Below are positions 4,740 to 6,608 of a DNA stretch of 6,608 nt, in pieces. Location of the stretch: positions 1 to 6,608 of the forward strand of contig JAGALN010000157.1 of the NCBI GenBank assembly GCA_017625185.1. Reading direction: 5' to 3'. The DNA is from Clostridia bacterium. GTDB lineage: Bacteria; Bacillota; Clostridia; Monoglobales; Monoglobaceae. Each line of letters starts with the position of its first letter. Positions within the stretch are counted from its first letter, which is position 1. Under the pieces are notes generated by a model that worked only from the letters and a program-made list of their open reading frames with translations, had not been told where the DNA came from and ran no database searches. The position numbers and the translations under genes are program-made.

Positions 4740-5660
4740 ATGCCAAATGTAACAACACCCATTCCGCCCAACCTGACCGGAAGGACGGAAGAGGACATCA
4801 GGCGGTTGAAAGAATGGGGGACGGCACTCATTGACGAGTTGACCTATCTCTTTTCCAACCTGGACGCCGGGAATGTTTTGGAGGCGGCAAGTGTCAAGGC
4901 GGAAAACATTGATACTGGCACTGCCAAAATCGGCAATGCCCAGATTGGAGCCTTGACTGCCGACAAGCTGGTGACAGGTACCGTGGATACCGGCAAGGTG
5001 ACGGTGTCAGACGGGGACAGCCAGCTCCGGATTTCCGAATCGGAAATCGTCATCCGGGACCGGAATCACCAACGGTTTGTTGCCGCCTATGACAAGGAAA
5101 CCGGGAAGTTTCGGTTTCTGCTTTGCAACGAAAAAGGGGAACCCACCGTATCCATCAACAGCGGCGGCAATGCCATTTTTTCGGGGCAGGTGGAGAGCTC
5201 TGCTATTTACGCATCCACTATTATCGGAACCGACAGCATTTCCTATGCGGAAAAAGAGGGTGGCGTCTTTGCCCAGATGGACCCCACAGGACTCAAAGTG
5301 ATGCAGGACGGAAACGGGGGAAGAAAGCAGAAAATCGGTATGACGGTAGGCTCCAGGGACGGTGCTGCCTATCTGGTTCTGGGTGCCGGCAACGGTGATG
5401 AAAGCACCAACATCAATGGGGTCGTCTATACCAATGGAACCTTTAAGATTCAAAAAAACAATGGTCATGCCAATATGGGGCTGGTTGGGTATGCACCCTT
5501 TATCAACTTCTGGGAGGAAAGCGGAGAACTCTGGCTCGACGGGAGTCGGGTTCTGGTCAAAGGCGTTGATGTAGTAAGCCAGATTTCGAATTTGCAAACA
5601 GTAAACAATGAACTTTGGACTAAGGTGGAGGAATTAGAGAAAAAGGTGAACGAAGGATAG
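4740..5660 (+). CDS. Phage tail-fibre-like structural protein
   Basis: This 306-residue protein has no signal peptide or membrane segment. Residues 1-50 are a short helical head (PIPPNLTGRTEEDIRRLKEW, then LIDEL). Residues 51-91 repeat short steps ending AENID, NAQIG, ADKLV, typical of elongated beta-rich phage tail and minor structural proteins. Residues 92-275 are Gly/Asn/Ser-rich and beta-like. The C-terminus (277-304) is a short heptad coiled coil (QISNLQ, VEELEKKV) suited to trimerisation. I infer a virion part, perhaps a fibre or head-associated decoration; no catalytic motif is seen. It lies 35 nt upstream of the portal gene, in the same direction, with a very strong ribosome site. An intein, toxin or enzyme role is not indicated. 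Confidence 0.65.
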   Translation: MPNVTTPIPPNLTGRTEEDIRRLKEWGTALIDELTYLFSNLDAGNVLEAASVKAENIDTGTAKIGNAQIGALTADKLVTGTVDTGKVTVSDGDSQLRISESEIVIRDRNHQRFVAAYDKETGKFRFLLCNEKGEPTVSINSGGNAIFSGQVESSAIYASTIIGTDSISYAEKEGGVFAQMDPTGLKVMQDGNGGRKQKIGMTVGSRDGAAYLVLGAGNGDESTNINGVVYTNGTFKIQKNNGHANMGLVGYAPFINFWEESGELWLDGSRVLVKGVDVVSQISNLQTVNNELWTKVEELEKKVNEG

Positions 5661-5695
5661 TTCAGGTATTTATTAAGGAAAGGAATGGATGAAAG

Positions 5696-6608
5696 ATGAA
5701 AAAACAAAGCTATGCAGGAAAGATTAAGCCGGAGTTTTTCTCCCTGATGACAGAGGAGTTCCGGCGTTATAAGGAACACAAAAAACTGTTTGATCGGCGG
5801 ATTATCGAGAACAATCGTTGGTTTAAGGCACGGTATCAGGGGGAACAGAGCGAGGAGATGCCTGCCCCTACCACGCCGTACCTCTTTAACGCCATTGCCA
5901 ACAAGCACGCCGATGCCATGGACAATTATCCGGCGCCCAATGTGCTGGAGCGGGAGGAAAAGGACCAGGAGCTGGCGGAAACCTTTACACGGATTCTTCC
6001 CATTCAGTTGGATTTATGCAATTTTCGCCGCACCTACAGCCGTGCCTGGTGGTATAAGCTGAAGAACGGTGCCGCCTGCTATGGGGTTTTCTTCAATCCC
6101 AGATTACGAGGGGGTATGGGAGAGATTGATATCCGGAAAATTGACCTTTTGAACCTCTTCTGGGAGCCGGGTGTCACCGATATCCAGGAGAGCCGATTCC
6201 TCTTTCTGACCGCTCTTTGCGATGCGGAAGAGTTAAAAGAGCAGTATCCCCACCTTGGGGACAAGATCGGGGGGGATTCCGCTCTGGAAATCCAGACTTA
6301 TGACGATATGCAGAATACGGTGGGGCAGGATATTGCCCACAACAAGGTTCTGGTGGTGGATTGTTACTATAAGAAGCAGCGGGGAGAGAATCAAACCTTG
6401 GAATTGGTGAAGTTCTGCGGCAATCAGATTCTGGACGCTTCCGAGGACCGTGGCGATGCCGGAATTTATGCCCATGGCAAGTATCCCTTTGTTCTGGATG
6501 TGATGTATCCTGATGAGGACAGTCCGGTGGGCTTTGGTTTGGTGGATATTGTGAAAAGTCCCCAGCTTTACATCGATCGTTTGGACGCTCTTATCAGCCG
6601 GAATGCCA
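5696..6608 (+). CDS. Phage portal protein, P22-like (N-terminal 304 residues, cut by window edge)
   Basis: The frame is open from ATG 5696 to the window end. The portal forms the twelve-subunit ring at the capsid vertex through which DNA enters and leaves. The resemblance is to P22-like portals of Clostridia phages: NAIANKHADAMDNYPAPN (65-82), NGAACYGVFFNP (124-135), IDIRKIDLLNLFWEPGV (144-160), and YPDEDSPVGFG (271-281) followed by KSPQLYIDRLDALI (287-300). A purine-rich AAGGAAAGGA (about 5676-5685) lies upstream; an ATG at 5685 stops after four codons, so 5696 is the start. The family call rests on motif memory and not on a search. The residues past 304 are missing. Confidence 0.75.
   Translation, partial: MKKQSYAGKIKPEFFSLMTEEFRRYKEHKKLFDRRIIENNRWFKARYQGEQSEEMPAPTTPYLFNAIANKHADAMDNYPAPNVLEREEKDQELAETFTRILPIQLDLCNFRRTYSRAWWYKLKNGAACYGVFFNPRLRGGMGEIDIRKIDLLNLFWEPGVTDIQESRFLFLTALCDAEELKEQYPHLGDKIGGDSALEIQTYDDMQNTVGQDIAHNKVLVVDCYYKKQRGENQTLELVKFCGNQILDASEDRGDAGIYAHGKYPFVLDVMYPDEDSPVGFGLVDIVKSPQLYIDRLDALISRNA

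Noticed and set aside
5007..5597. Minus-strand 196-codon frame antisense to the fibre-like gene
   Set aside because: A shadow of the plus-strand gene, with no promoter or ribosome site and no recognisable protein pattern.
1..6608. CRISPR array or insertion sequence
   Set aside because: No regularly spaced repeats of CRISPR length, no transposase frame and no paired terminal inverted repeats were seen.

Overview
The window looks like a Bacillota chromosome, most likely from the Clostridia. The grounds are canonical TTGACA/TATAAT promoters, strong Shine-Dalgarno sequences (AAGGAGG, AGGGGGTG), AT-rich spacers around moderately GC coding sequence, a CCA-encoding tRNA-Ser, and a heterodimeric BmrCD/EfrAB-type ABC exporter. 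Genus cannot be read from the sequence.

Layout. Bases 1-676 carry no convincing protein gene. They hold three minus-strand 5' portions of tRNA-Ser with anticodon CGA (1-45, 214-264, 446-487). The first is intact as far as the window shows. The other two lose tRNA identity at or just after the anticodon loop, around a shared 10-bp block (GATTTCGAGT on the + strand). A near-perfect minus-strand promoter (543-571) reads into the third copy. A complete tRNA-Ser(GGA) follows on the + strand (677-768) with its own promoter. A 17-bp perfect hairpin (768-805) sits between the tRNA CCA end and the convergent ABC operon and can terminate both.

Bases 806-4438 (minus strand) are two abutting genes for a heterodimeric ABC multidrug-type exporter. 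The upstream gene encodes a catalytically degenerate half-transporter (Asp for the catalytic Glu, Gln for the switch His). The downstream gene encodes the catalytically intact partner, whose own signature is LSQGQ. One consensus and one degenerate ATP site are therefore predicted. The operon promoter (4580-4608) is overlapped by a 9-bp inverted repeat that looks like an operator.

Bases 4687-6608 (plus strand) run divergently and are phage-like. A promoter and a repetitive leader precede a tail-fibre-like structural protein (4740-5660), then a P22-like portal protein that runs off the right edge. No terminase or integrase lies between the exporter and these genes.

The tRNA-half array at one side and the phage structural genes at the other suggest a mobile-element neighbourhood. 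Whether the exporter and tRNA are cargo inside the element or host genes beside it cannot be settled here. The most unusual region is the tRNA-half array and its dedicated transcription unit (about 369-571).
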